Origin: Cyclobacteriaceae bacterium
Lineage (GTDB): Bacteria; Bacteroidota; Bacteroidia; Cytophagales; Cyclobacteriaceae
Direction of reading: 5' to 3'
Length of the DNA: 60,187 bases
Assembly (NCBI GenBank): GCA_022842845.1
Contig: JALHOT010000018.1
Span: 1 to 60,187 of the forward strand
In this document: positions 42,999-50,987 of the stretch, in pieces
Layout of the letters: every line of letters begins with the position of its first letter
How positions within the stretch are numbered: the first letter of the stretch is position 1
Notes under the pieces: model-generated
Told to the model about the DNA's origin: nothing
Database searches by the model: none
Seen by the model: the letters and a program-made list of their open reading frames with translations, nothing else
Position numbers and translations under genes: made by a program

Positions 42999-43089
42999 GC
43001 AAGTCGGCACGACCAGCTCCTGCTGAACTCCCCCAGGACCGGAAGGTAGCAAGGGTAGGCGGTTGTAGCGGTGCGATGTTGGCTTGCAC
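42999..43089 (+). ncRNA. ffs: small bacterial SRP RNA (4.5S)
   Basis: RNA of the signal recognition particle that binds Ffh and guides membrane-protein targeting. The conserved apical domain is CCCAGGACCGGAAGGTAGCA (43032-43051) with the GGAA tetraloop and the Ffh-binding internal loops. The ends pair: GCAAGTC (42999-43005) with GGCTTGC (43081-43087). A T-run (CTTTTTATTT) follows directly. The length of about 90 nt fits the short bacterial form without an Alu domain. Confidence 0.93.
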
Positions 43090-43205
43090 TTTTTATTTCT
43101 CTCCTTGCCTATTTTCAGGCATCCTACAAAATCTCCGCTCTCCTTACCATCTAGTAGACAGTTTCAGTTAACTTTACAGCTCACTGTAACCACTACCACC
43201 ATACC

Positions 43206-43862
43206 ATGAAATTCTTTATTGATACCGCCAACCTGAACGAAATCCGTGAAGCCTACGATTTAGGGGTACTTGATGGCGTAACCACTAATCCATCCTTAAT
43301 GGCCAAAGAAGGCATTAAAGGCGATGCCAATGTACGTGCCCATTACAAAGCCATCTGCGACATTGTTGATAATAATGTAAGTGCCGAAGTGATTGCTACT
43401 GACTTTGAAGGCATGATTAAAGAAGGAAAAGAGCTGGCTAAGATCGATGATAAGATTGTGGTGAAGATCCCGATGATCAAAGACGGCATTAAAGCCATCA
43501 AGAAATTCTCCAGCGAAGGCATCCGCACCAATTGTACTTTAGTATTCTCTCCTGGTCAGGCCATTTTAGCCGCCAAGGCCGGAGCAAGCTACCTTTCTCC
43601 TTTTGTAGGTCGTTTGGACGATATCTCTCAGGATGGTCTGGAATTCATCGCACAGGTACGCGTGATCTATGACAACTATGGTTTTGATACCGAAATCCTT
43701 GCAGCTTCTGTACGCCATACCATGCACTTAATTAAGTGTGCAGAAATTGGTGCCGATGTAGTGACCTGTCCTTTAAATGTTATCACTGGTTTATTGAACC
43801 ATCCTCTGACAGATTCAGGCCTGGCCAAGTTCTTAGCAGACCATAAAAAGGTAAACGGATAA
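43206..43862 (+). CDS. fsa: transaldolase-like fructose-6-phosphate aldolase
   Basis: A 218-aa protein of the short transaldolase family (MipB/TalC). It is a TIM barrel with MKFFIDTANLNEIREAYDLG at the start, DGVTTNPSLMAKEG (about residues 24-37), the Schiff-base Lys in VVKIPMIKDG (about 87-96), and SPFVGRLDDI. Members are either F6P aldolases or true transaldolases; the sequence does not separate these safely. Its position after the SRP RNA gene has no obvious functional meaning. Confidence 0.93.
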   Translation: MKFFIDTANLNEIREAYDLGVLDGVTTNPSLMAKEGIKGDANVRAHYKAICDIVDNNVSAEVIATDFEGMIKEGKELAKIDDKIVVKIPMIKDGIKAIKKFSSEGIRTNCTLVFSPGQAILAAKAGASYLSPFVGRLDDISQDGLEFIAQVRVIYDNYGFDTEILAASVRHTMHLIKCAEIGADVVTCPLNVITGLLNHPLTDSGLAKFLADHKKVNG

Positions 43863-43870
43863 ATTAACCT

Positions 43871-43907
43871 TAAGCACAATAAGGGGCAGGTACCACTGTT
43901 GTGCTTA
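43871..43907 (+). terminator. inverted repeat between fsa and ftsE, possible terminator
   Basis: TAAGCACAA (43871-43879) and TTGTGCTTA (43899-43907) form a perfect 9-bp stem around a 19-nt loop, followed by TACATTTTA. The T-run is weak; it may be a terminator for fsa or a leader element of ftsE, whose ATG is at 43926. Confidence 0.4.
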
Positions 43908-43925
43908 TACATTTTACCCTTAGGC

Positions 43926-44636
43926 ATGTTTTCATCTGATCCCATCGTTCGCATTCAAGAGGCTACCATATTTCAGGAGCACAACACTGTATTGGGCAAT
44001 GTAAACCTTACGATCGATAAGGGTGAGTTTGTTTTTTTGGTAGGTCGCACCGGTTCTGGTAAATCATCTTTACTCAAAACCCTGTATGCCGATCTGCCTT
44101 TGCGCCTGGGCGATATGAGTGTAGCCGGATTCAACATTCGGGGCATCAAGGCTTCGCAGGTGCCATTGCTCAGAAGAAAGCTGGGCATCATCTTTCAGGA
44201 CTTTCAACTCTTTAACGACAGAACCGTAGGTGAAAACCTTACTTTCGTGATGAAGGCGACTGGCTGGAAAGAATCTGCTAAAATCAAAAACCGTTTATCG
44301 GAGGTGTTGATGCAGGTAGGCTTAGGCTCTGTCGAAAAGAAAATGCCGCACCAACTTTCTGGTGGAGAGCAGCAACGTGTCGTGATTGCCCGTGCTTTAC
44401 TCAACGAACCTTTGATGTTGATTGCTGATGAACCTACCGGTAACCTGGATCCGGAAGTATCAGATGGCATTCTGAAGCTATTTCAGGATATCAATAAAAG
44501 TGGTACGGCTGTATTAATGGCCACGCACGACTATCGCCTGATTAAAAAATTTCCAACCCGCATCCTGAAGTGTGAACACACCAAGATTCTTGATTCTACG
44601 AAGGAGAGCTTTGAACTGACGACAGAAAGCTTATGA
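43926..44636 (+). CDS. ftsE: cell division ATP-binding protein FtsE
   Basis: ABC-type ATPase that works with FtsX to control peptidoglycan hydrolases at the septum (236 aa). Walker A is GRTGSGKSS (about residues 40-48), the signature LSGGEQQRV, and Walker [12 protein letters not shown]. The ATG at 43926 is chosen; an upstream TTG at 43899 would lie inside the hairpin. Its last 4 nt overlap the start of the aminotransferase gene (ATGA). ftsX is not adjacent, which is common in this phylum. Confidence 0.92.
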   Translation: MFSSDPIVRIQEATIFQEHNTVLGNVNLTIDKGEFVFLVGRTGSGKSSLLKTLYADLPLRLGDMSVAGFNIRGIKASQVPLLRRKLGIIFQDFQLFNDRTVGENLTFVMKATGWKESAKIKNRLSEVLMQVGLGSVEKKMPHQLSGGEQQRVVIARALLNEPLMLIADEPTGNLDPEVSDGILKLFQDINKSGTAVLMATHDYRLIKKFPTRILKCEHTKILDSTKESFELTTESL

Positions 44637-45697
44637 TCAACCTGACGCCAGGACCCTCGCAACTTTACTTTACCGTAGCCGATCACCTGAAAAAAGCCTT
44701 GCGTGAGAATGTGCTTTCCTTATCGCACAGGAGTAAAGATTTTGAAATGATTTATCAGGAATCTACTGAAGGCTTGCGTAGTCTCTTGGGTATACCTGAT
44801 ACACACAGCATTGTTTTCACCTCTTCTGCCACAGAAGTATGGGAACGCAGTATACAAAACCTTGTAGCTGAAAAGAGTTTTCATTTTGTGAATGGTGCTT
44901 TCTCCAAACGCTACCACGAAATCGCACAGCAATTAGGGAAGCAAGCCTTGTTGCGGGAAGCCGCTGAGGGAGAAAGCTTTTCTGATTTTAGTATACCAAA
45001 GGATACAGAACTTATTGCTGTCACCCATAATGAAACCAGCACAGGTGTATCCTGGCCTGTCAATGCCATACACAGCTTAAAAGATAACAACCCAGATGCG
45101 CTGGTGGTGGTCGATGCGGTATCTTCTTTACCCTACCCGCAATTTGATTACACCAAAGTCGATTCCGTTTTCTTCTCAGTGCAAAAGGCCTTTGGTATGC
45201 CAGCCGGTTTAGGCGTGTGGATAGTCAACGAAGCATGTTTAGCAAAGGCTGAAACACTTCAAGCCCAAGGCTATCAAACAGGTACTTACCATAACTTAAG
45301 CACCCTGCATGCCTTTGCCAAAAAGCATCAGACACCTGAAACACCCAATGTGTTAGGCATTTACTTGTTGGGGAAAATTGTTGGCGATTTTCTAAGGCGA
45401 GGCATCCTTACCTTAAGAAGAGAAACAGACTATAAAGCTGCCATCCTCTACAATACCTTGCAAGACCATGCGCAGATCAAGCCCCTGGTGCAGGACGTGC
45501 ATTGGCAATCTAAAACCGTCATTGTAGCCAATACAGGATCGCACACTGCTGCGATAAGAACCGCGCTGCAAGCCAAAGGACTAGCCCCCGGTGAAGGGTA
45601 TGGCAAAAGCAAAGAGAATCAATTACGTTTTGCTAATTTTCCTGCTCATTCAAAAGAACAATACGAGTTATTAGTGGATACGCTTGCTGCCTTTTGA
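44633..45697 (+). CDS. class V aminotransferase, phosphoserine-aminotransferase-like
   Basis: A PLP-dependent enzyme of fold type I (354 aa). It begins [14 protein letters not shown], as in SerC and alanine-glyoxylate aminotransferases. The PLP Lys is in VFFSVQKAFGMPAGLG (about residues 178-193), and the cofactor-binding Asp is in VVVDAVSSLP. THNETSTG is the SerC-like active-site segment. It may make serine (SerC) or a related product; a decision needs comparison with a second serC in the genome. Start and ftsE stop overlap by 4 nt. Confidence 0.8.
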   Translation: MINLTPGPSQLYFTVADHLKKALRENVLSLSHRSKDFEMIYQESTEGLRSLLGIPDTHSIVFTSSATEVWERSIQNLVAEKSFHFVNGAFSKRYHEIAQQLGKQALLREAAEGESFSDFSIPKDTELIAVTHNETSTGVSWPVNAIHSLKDNNPDALVVVDAVSSLPYPQFDYTKVDSVFFSVQKAFGMPAGLGVWIVNEACLAKAETLQAQGYQTGTYHNLSTLHAFAKKHQTPETPNVLGIYLLGKIVGDFLRRGILTLRRETDYKAAILYNTLQDHAQIKPLVQDVHWQSKTVIVANTGSHTAAIRTALQAKGLAPGEGYGKSKENQLRFANFPAHSKEQYELLVDTLAAF

Positions 45698-45755
45698 AAT
45701 TTCAAGGTTTAAATGTCCGCTTAACAAATTACCCTGATCTGCGTTAATTCAGCAC

Positions 45756-46592
45756 ATGGTCGATCTGTACAATTTCCTCTCTAGTTGGCAACTCTTCCCT
45801 GAAAAGGGCACGTACGAATTTGGTCAAAGACCTAAATCGGGTAATTATAAAATGCAATGGCGTGCCGAGCATAGCAGTCTGTTCATTGCTATGAACTGGG
45901 TTACGCTGGAGGATCAGGCCTTTACTGCCGAATACAGTGTACCCGGAGATGGGCTCTTCCATACCCTGGAAGATAATCCCATGGCCAACCGTCTGAAGCT
46001 CTCCATCCTTAACTCGCTAACCTTCGAAGTACTCTTTCTGCAAGATGAAAAAGAGCACTTGTGCATCCGCCACGAAATCATGCCCAGTGGTTTATTGAAA
46101 GTGACCCAAAGCAATTATCAGCATCCTGATAAAGTGCTCACCAATGCCGAGATTTATCACAAGCAATTCAGTGTCTTACCTTACGCTTCCTCTGCTGCGG
46201 GAGCGGTAGTGAAGCAAAATGAAGAAGGCATCATCCGCCATAAAGCCCTCAGCGCCATGGAAGAGCAAACCAACATGCAGTTGGAGCAGATACGCAAACA
46301 AATCGAGCTTCTGGCTTTGCAAGCCAAAGAGATCGTTACCCGCAAAGAATTGTCGATGTTGATATACGAGGCCAAATTAAACTTTGCACCTGTAATCGGA
46401 CAGAGTTATTATCTATACGAAAGCAAAGAAGAAGGGCACTTGCTCAGCATGATCGCACCCAATGAATGGGGAAGAAAACCTATGCCTTTCAAGCGCTTTG
46501 TGAGTACGGTTAAGTTACTGGCCGATCATACCTGGGTAGAAGTAAAACAGCAGGCCGATTACAGTTCCAACTTAATGCCTACCGGACAATGA
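45756..46592 (+). CDS. DUF2452 domain protein
   Basis: A 278-aa cytoplasmic protein. The N-terminal half is beta-rich. The C-terminal half begins with a predicted helix (LEQIRKQIELLALQAKEIVTR, near residues 173-193 in two parts) and continues IYEAKLNFAPVIGQSYYLYE and LSMIAPNEWGRKPMPFKRFV, the DUF2452 pattern. Its function is unknown. The last 34 nt overlap the 3' end of the convergent exonuclease III gene. Confidence 0.75.
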   Translation: MVDLYNFLSSWQLFPEKGTYEFGQRPKSGNYKMQWRAEHSSLFIAMNWVTLEDQAFTAEYSVPGDGLFHTLEDNPMANRLKLSILNSLTFEVLFLQDEKEHLCIRHEIMPSGLLKVTQSNYQHPDKVLTNAEIYHKQFSVLPYASSAAGAVVKQNEEGIIRHKALSAMEEQTNMQLEQIRKQIELLALQAKEIVTRKELSMLIYEAKLNFAPVIGQSYYLYESKEEGHLLSMIAPNEWGRKPMPFKRFVSTVKLLADHTWVEVKQQADYSSNLMPTGQ

Positions 46593-47332
46593 TCTGAACC
46601 CATCAGCTCATTATAAATCAAGGCTTCTTGTACTTTGGGCATCAGTCTTTCGCTCACCAAAAAATAATCGATACGCCAGCCCGTGTTGTTGGCACGCGCA
46701 TTAAAGAGGTAGTTCCAATAGGTGTACTTAACTTCTTCCGGATGTAAGTGCCGGAAGGTATCGACAAAACCAGCATTTAATAAGGCAGTAAAACTATCAA
46801 TCTCTTGCTGGGTGTAACCAGCCGATTTATTGTAGTTCTGCTTAGGCCGCGCTATATCAATGGCTTGATGCGCCACATTCAAATCACCACAGATAATCAC
46901 AGGCTTGCGTTTGTTGAGCCAACTGACGTAATCGCGAAAAGCATCATCCCAGGTTTGCCTGTATTCCAAACGCTTTAAGCCTTCTCCGGAATTAGGGGTG
47001 TAAACGGTTACCAAGATAAAAGTATCATACTCTGCCGTCACTACCCTACCCTCCTGGTCGTGTTCCTCCACACCCATATCGTAGCTGATGGTGAGCGGCT
47101 CTTGCTTGGTGATGATGGCTGTGCCCGAATATCCTTTGCGTGCCTTCGAATCGTTCACATAGGATTTATACTCAGGAAAAATCTCCAGCACAGCCTTCAC
47201 ATCTGCCACGGTGGCCTTATGCTCCTGCAAACACAATACATCCGGATTTAAAGCCTTGATGTCTTTGGCAAAATCCTTTTTAATAATGGAACGAATTCCA
47301 TTCACATTCCAATTCACTAAATGCAAAGCCAT
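46559..47332 (-). CDS. xth: exodeoxyribonuclease III
   Basis: AP endonuclease and 3'-5' exonuclease for base-excision repair (257 aa). The endonuclease/exonuclease/phosphatase fold has WNVNGIRS (about residues 8-15), CLQEHKA with the metal-binding Glu, the catalytic Asp/Asn in CGDLNVAH (about 148-155), and C-terminal DYFLVSERL and GSDHCPVGIKLEL. It follows the flotillin gene with 2 nt between, and its 3' end overlaps the DUF2452 gene. Confidence 0.95.
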   Translation of the reverse strand: MALHLVNWNVNGIRSIIKKDFAKDIKALNPDVLCLQEHKATVADVKAVLEIFPEYKSYVNDSKARKGYSGTAIITKQEPLTISYDMGVEEHDQEGRVVTAEYDTFILVTVYTPNSGEGLKRLEYRQTWDDAFRDYVSWLNKRKPVIICGDLNVAHQAIDIARPKQNYNKSAGYTQQEIDSFTALLNAGFVDTFRHLHPEEVKYTYWNYLFNARANNTGWRIDYFLVSERLMPKVQEALIYNELMGSDHCPVGIKLEL

Positions 47333-47334
47333 CG

Positions 47335-48879
47335 CTATTTCTTAGGCGCTCCTGTTTCTGGTTTGGTAGGCGTTGCAGGGGCTTCAGAGGCCTCTGTAGT
47401 TTCCTTACCTTCTTTACCCAGATAGGAAGGCAATTCAAGGCCTGCCATTTTAAATACTTCCTGCAAAGGCGGTACTGATTGGTACATGCCTGAAATGAAG
47501 TTAGCCGTTGAAGACTTACCATCTTTGCTGTTGCCACCATCCCACACAGTAATCTTATCAATTTGAATATTCTTAATGGCTTCGGCCTGCAACTTCACCA
47601 ACTCCGGCAATTTATCCGCAATGATAAGCATGGCTGCATCTTTCGAGCTATTGCCCGCGGCACCCACAATCTGGCGAAGACCTTCAGCCTGCTTGGTTAA
47701 GATTTCATAAATACCTTGCGCTTCTGCTTGTCTCTGTAACAACACAGCATCTGCCTCACCTTTCGCTCGTTCGCGTATGCGCTCGGCTTCAGCCTGCGCT
47801 TCGATGATGGCCTTTTGTTTCTGAATTTCGGCCGCTACTACAATGTTGGCATTTTGCGAAGCGCGTTCGCGGTCGGCACGGGCCTCTTCTGCTTTTTGTT
47901 CTGCCAGGTAGGCTTCTTCCAATGCCTTCGCAGCTTGTACTTTTTCGGCAGCAATGGCTTTCTTCAAAGCTTCCGCTTCACGCTCCCTGCGTTCAGCATC
48001 TGAGCTGGCTATCGCGATCTTCGACTGGTTTTCACCCGTTACAGCCAAAGCATTGGCATCGGCTGTTTTAATACGGGTATCTCTTTCCGCTTCTACCTTA
48101 CCAATTTGTTCATCGCGTTTGGCGGCTGCAATCAATACTTCTCTGTCTTTTACCGAGTTCGCAACATTGGTATCGCGATCGCGTTGCATTTCTGCTACTT
48201 TAATATCACGTTCTTTCTCTGCTTCTGTTTTACCGATATCTCCCAGACGTTCCTGTTCTGCCACGCGGATCTTAGCTTCGTTGATCGCCTTTGCTGCCGC
48301 TTCCTTACCCAGGGCTGCGATGTAACCACTTTCATCTTTAATATCGGTGATGTTTACGTTGATCAGCTTCAAACCGATCTTCTTCAACTCCACCTCTACA
48401 TTGTGCGATACATTCAATAAGAATTTATCACGGTTGGTATTAATCTCTTCAATGTCCATCATGGCCACTACCAAACGCATCTGTCCTACAATGATATCGT
48501 GCGCCAGGGAGTGTACATCGTTGCGCTGCAAACCCAGCAAGCGCTCAGCTGCATTTTCCATCACACCGGTTTCGGTGGAAATACCCACGGTGAATTTAGA
48601 AGGCACATCCACGCGAATGTTTTGCTTACTGAGGGCATTGGTCAGGTTTACTTCGATAGAGATAGGCGTAAGATCCATGAAGGCATAATCCTGGAAAACA
48701 GGCCAGATAAAGGCAGCGCCACCGTGTATACACTTGGCAGAATCGCCTCCGCCTACTTTACCATATACAACCAAAATGCGGTCGGAAGGACAACGCTTGT
48801 ACCTGCGGAAGAAGGTAACGAGCACAATAAAAACAAAGAATACCGCCAGGGCTAAAACCGGAAGTGCATAAAAACTCAT
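47335..48879 (-). CDS. flotillin-like SPFH protein
   Basis: A 514-aa membrane-associated scaffold. An N-terminal hydrophobic segment (about residues 4-24) anchors it, followed by the SPFH/PHB domain (about 30-195) and a long Ala/Glu/Lys-rich coiled coil (about 200-400) typical of flotillins. The C-terminus is Pro/Thr-rich. In other bacteria such proteins organise membrane domains and affect fluidity. It pairs with the NfeD-like gene just upstream, 6 nt away, the usual arrangement. Confidence 0.93.
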   Translation of the reverse strand: MSFYALPVLALAVFFVFIVLVTFFRRYKRCPSDRILVVYGKVGGGDSAKCIHGGAAFIWPVFQDYAFMDLTPISIEVNLTNALSKQNIRVDVPSKFTVGISTETGVMENAAERLLGLQRNDVHSLAHDIIVGQMRLVVAMMDIEEINTNRDKFLLNVSHNVEVELKKIGLKLINVNITDIKDESGYIAALGKEAAAKAINEAKIRVAEQERLGDIGKTEAEKERDIKVAEMQRDRDTNVANSVKDREVLIAAAKRDEQIGKVEAERDTRIKTADANALAVTGENQSKIAIASSDAERREREAEALKKAIAAEKVQAAKALEEAYLAEQKAEEARADRERASQNANIVVAAEIQKQKAIIEAQAEAERIRERAKGEADAVLLQRQAEAQGIYEILTKQAEGLRQIVGAAGNSSKDAAMLIIADKLPELVKLQAEAIKNIQIDKITVWDGGNSKDGKSSTANFISGMYQSVPPLQEVFKMAGLELPSYLGKEGKETTEASEAPATPTKPETGAPKK

Positions 48880-48885
48880 AGGGGT

Positions 48886-49464
48886 CTATTTAGAGGTGAC
48901 TAATAATACATTTTCGTTGACTATTGCTTTCACTACCACCATACTACCGGTAGCAATGTTGTCTTCATCATCAGTAAGGGCATCCAGGGTGCGCAAGGTA
49001 CCCTGTACTTTGATTTGCACTTGGCCCAGGCCTCCGCGTTTGGCGGCAATGGTTAAATACACCTGTCCACTTTTACCAATGGCTTTTTCGAATTTCATGG
49101 TGCCATCACCACTGGCCTTAGCCAGAAAGTAAAAGAGCGAAGCCATGATGAGCATCATGGCGAGGCCTGCCACAAAAGCAATGATGGCAGCTGTGCTTTC
49201 TGATATGCCCATGTCTATACAGGCAATGCCCGTCCAAGAAAAGATGGTGAAGAAAGCGATCAGGTTTTTGAGGGTAAAGAACTGAAAGCCTATACCCGTA
49301 TCTGCTTCAACCTCTGCATCGGGCGTGTCATCTGGCACATCGCCTCCGCCAAAAAAGGATAATAGTAATTGTAAGAGGAAAAAGAGTGTAAAGGGTACAG
49401 CCAGAATCCAGTAGAACTTTAAAGAAAAACTAAGACCTGCCCACCAAGCATTTAAATCGCCCAT
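48886..49464 (-). CDS. NfeD-like membrane protein with OB-fold tail
   Basis: A 192-aa protein with about three membrane helices (about residues 12-40, 65-85 and 88-113) and a soluble C-terminal OB-like domain (about 120-192; IGKSGQVYLTIAAKRGGLGQVQIKV in two parts). This is the NfeD/YqiJ type that accompanies flotillins (floA-yuaF, yqiK-yqiJ pairs). It lies 6 nt upstream of the flotillin gene. The helical core contains a FTIFSWTGIACIDMGIS segment. Likely role: partner or regulator of the flotillin assembly. Confidence 0.85.
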   Translation of the reverse strand: MGDLNAWWAGLSFSLKFYWILAVPFTLFFLLQLLLSFFGGGDVPDDTPDAEVEADTGIGFQFFTLKNLIAFFTIFSWTGIACIDMGISESTAAIIAFVAGLAMMLIMASLFYFLAKASGDGTMKFEKAIGKSGQVYLTIAAKRGGLGQVQIKVQGTLRTLDALTDDEDNIATGSMVVVKAIVNENVLLVTSK

Positions 49465-49565
49465 TGTTGTTGAGAATTGTGAAACAAAATAGAGGGAAAA
49501 TGGGGAATTACAATGCCCCGGCAGGACAAAAATTAAGGCTTTAAATAATCAATGATCTTAACAAA

Positions 49566-50228
49566 TCAAAAAGCATATGCAAAGGATAGCTGTGCAAATT
49601 GATTCCAAGCACTATAAACTGTAGTAGAATATGATCCTGAATAAATTCTTGTCAACCCACGGTACAATTCCACACCCAAACTCGTTCGCTTGGTCAACTG
49701 ATGTGATAATCCTCCTAAGATACCCACTTCGGGCCGACCCGTAAGAACATCGACACTGGCATTATAGGGCGCCCAAAAGCGACCATAAAGCCCAGCCTTA
49801 AGACCCAGTTTAGTTTTAGGCGGATTGAATTGTAAAACAAGAGGAATATCAGTAACCAAATGGTTTCTACTACTTACTGTTTTATTTAGACTAAAGTTTA
49901 AGTCCGGCTCGTTGAAGTAAGTATTATTACCTGAACCATAAATGTAGGACTCTCTTTTGAATTTCAATCCAAAATACATCCCTGATTTTAATTCAAAATA
50001 CTTGCCTACTTGCTTTGAAAGGCCCAACCCTATTCTTACTTCAGCCGAAGCATAGTCTGGAGGAGAAGTATAACCTTTGCAGATAAAACTTGACCTTCCT
50101 ATGCTTACAACACCAGTGTATTGCAGTTTTTTATTGCTAGTAGCCACAAGAGATTGGGCCATGCCTTTGAGGCTAATCATTGTAATAACTAATACAATTT
50201 GAATCTTTAGTGTTGTTCGCATAATCAT
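49566..50228 (-). CDS. exported outer-membrane beta-barrel protein
   Basis: A 220-aa protein with a signal peptide ending in KGMAQS and eight or so alternating hydrophobic/polar strands (for example AEVRIGLGLSKQVGKYFELKSG and GLKAGLYGRFW). It ends with Phe (LSFAYAF), as barrels recognised by BamA do. It resembles the PorT-like barrel group, though a specific family cannot be given. It may start at the second ATG at 50222. No close functional neighbours are seen; the repeat-rich gap lies directly upstream. Confidence 0.75.
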   Translation of the reverse strand: MIMRTTLKIQIVLVITMISLKGMAQSLVATSNKKLQYTGVVSIGRSSFICKGYTSPPDYASAEVRIGLGLSKQVGKYFELKSGMYFGLKFKRESYIYGSGNNTYFNEPDLNFSLNKTVSSRNHLVTDIPLVLQFNPPKTKLGLKAGLYGRFWAPYNASVDVLTGRPEVGILGGLSHQLTKRTSLGVELYRGLTRIYSGSYSTTVYSAWNQFAQLSFAYAF

Positions 50229-50308
50229 TACCCGATTAGAAGCCTACATGATACGAGTGCAGGTATTACAACGTGCTTAAGCATATTAAATTATATGTTC
50301 AAAAGATA

Positions 50309-50337
50309 TTTTGACCAACTTTCAGGTTTGGTCAAAA
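50309..50337. repeat. perfect 10-bp inverted repeat
   Basis: TTTTGACCAA (50309-50318) and TTGGTCAAAA (50328-50337) pair perfectly across a 9-nt loop. The A/T-ended arms make a terminator-like hairpin in both directions, but no gene ends here. It lies about 80 nt upstream of the barrel-protein gene. Confidence 0.6.
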
Positions 50338-50443
50338 ATCGATTAGTCTTCTTTCAAGATCACTCAAGCCTCTTTCTCAAGCGGTACCTAAACCAGTTTA
50401 TGACAATATTTCTAGACAGATACAAAATATAAACCCTTTGTCC

Positions 50444-50505
50444 AGTTTCTTAGTCGCCATTTACACACTTAAGTAGGCGGTGTCATAAAGTTTCTTAGTC
50501 GCTAT
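50444..50505. repeat. two 17-bp direct repeats, 45 bp apart
   Basis: AGTTTCTTAGTCGCCAT (50444-50460) and AGTTTCTTAGTCGCTAT (50489-50505) differ at one base. Repeated internal sequences at this spacing recall the multiple terminal repeats of IS21-type elements, but no transposase is present, so a remnant end is only a possibility. Confidence 0.6.
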
Positions 50506-50673
50506 CAAATGATTAGAAGAAGTAAGCTTCTTTGAAACTTGAATGATCACCTTAAGAAGTGAAGTAAACGCCTGAAAACCTTGAGCCAGTACCTGACAAA
50601 GTGAAGTTAGCACCTCCCAAAATTAAACCAACACCTGGTAAACCGGTTAACGCTCCCCTGGTTAAAAACAAAA
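50506..50673. repeat. degenerate 21-bp tandem repeat array, about 8 units
   Basis: Units start at 50506, 50527, 50548, 50569, 50590, 50611, 50632 and 50653, in strict 21-bp phase. On the minus strand the shared core is close to ACTTCA..TTT..CAGGTG. The units at 50548 and 50590 share 15 of 21 positions; outer units are weaker. Frames through it hit stops, so it is not a gene now, although one frame shows a 7-residue periodicity with Pro in each unit. Confidence 0.65.
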
Positions 50674-50674
50674 A

Positions 50675-50702
50675 GCCCTGCTTGGATAAGCAGGGCCTTT
50701 TT
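50675..50702 (-). terminator. terminator after the 49-aa basic gene
   Basis: GCCCTGCTT (50675-50683), loop GGAT, AAGCAGGGC (50688-50696): a 9-bp perfect stem flanked by A- and T-runs on both sides. It lies 27 nt after the stop of the minus-strand gene at 50723. Confidence 0.8.
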
Positions 50703-50722
50703 ATCGTTATGAAAGAGGGCGA

Positions 50723-50872
50723 TTAAGCCTTCTTCTTGAATTCTTCTTTGATCTCTTCGATATCTACATTCTTGATCACCGGCTTAAAGCCTTGGTTCTT
50801 CAAAGACTGGCGTCTTACGGCAGATATTGATTTATCTTTGCGGTTCTTTCTCTTCAGTCGGGTTACAGCCAT
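50723..50872 (-). CDS. small basic conserved protein (49 aa)
   Basis: A 49-aa ORF, ATG at 50872 and TAA at 50723-50725. It starts MAVTRLKRKNRKDKSISAV and continues through a Lys/Arg-rich first half to an acidic helix, VDIEEIKEEFKKK. It is flanked by a promoter-size gap to hisS and by a strong terminator, which supports a real gene. The charge pattern is like a small ribosome- or nucleic-acid-associated protein, and I recall similar short proteins in Bacteroidota, but no family name can be given. Confidence 0.7.
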   Translation of the reverse strand: MAVTRLKRKNRKDKSISAVRRQSLKNQGFKPVIKNVDIEEIKEEFKKKA

Positions 50873-50987
50873 GACAAATATGTTTAAAAGGAGCGCAAAA
50901 GTAATAAGTGCTTGCGAATTATCAAATAATTGGTGCTGAATTTCCCGAAAATTTAGCCCTATTCAGTAATTTGCCCCCTTCTTGACT

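Larger units (their letters stand above)
50229..50722. other. gene-free repeat-rich intergenic stretch
   Basis: No gene was found here on either strand. The stretch holds, in order: an inverted repeat (50309-50337), a pair of 17-bp direct repeats (50444-50460 and 50489-50505), a degenerate 21-bp tandem array (50506-50673) that begins at the base after the second direct repeat, and a terminator hairpin. The short ORFs in it are interrupted by stops and look accidental. Confidence 0.7.

Noticed and set aside
50520-50673. Pentapeptide- or proline-repeat gene in the 21-bp array
   Set aside because: Every frame across the array contains stops, and no start codon precedes the periodic part, so it is not a working gene.
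50506-50673. CRISPR array
   Set aside because: The units are contiguous 21-bp repeats with no unique spacers and no cas genes nearby.
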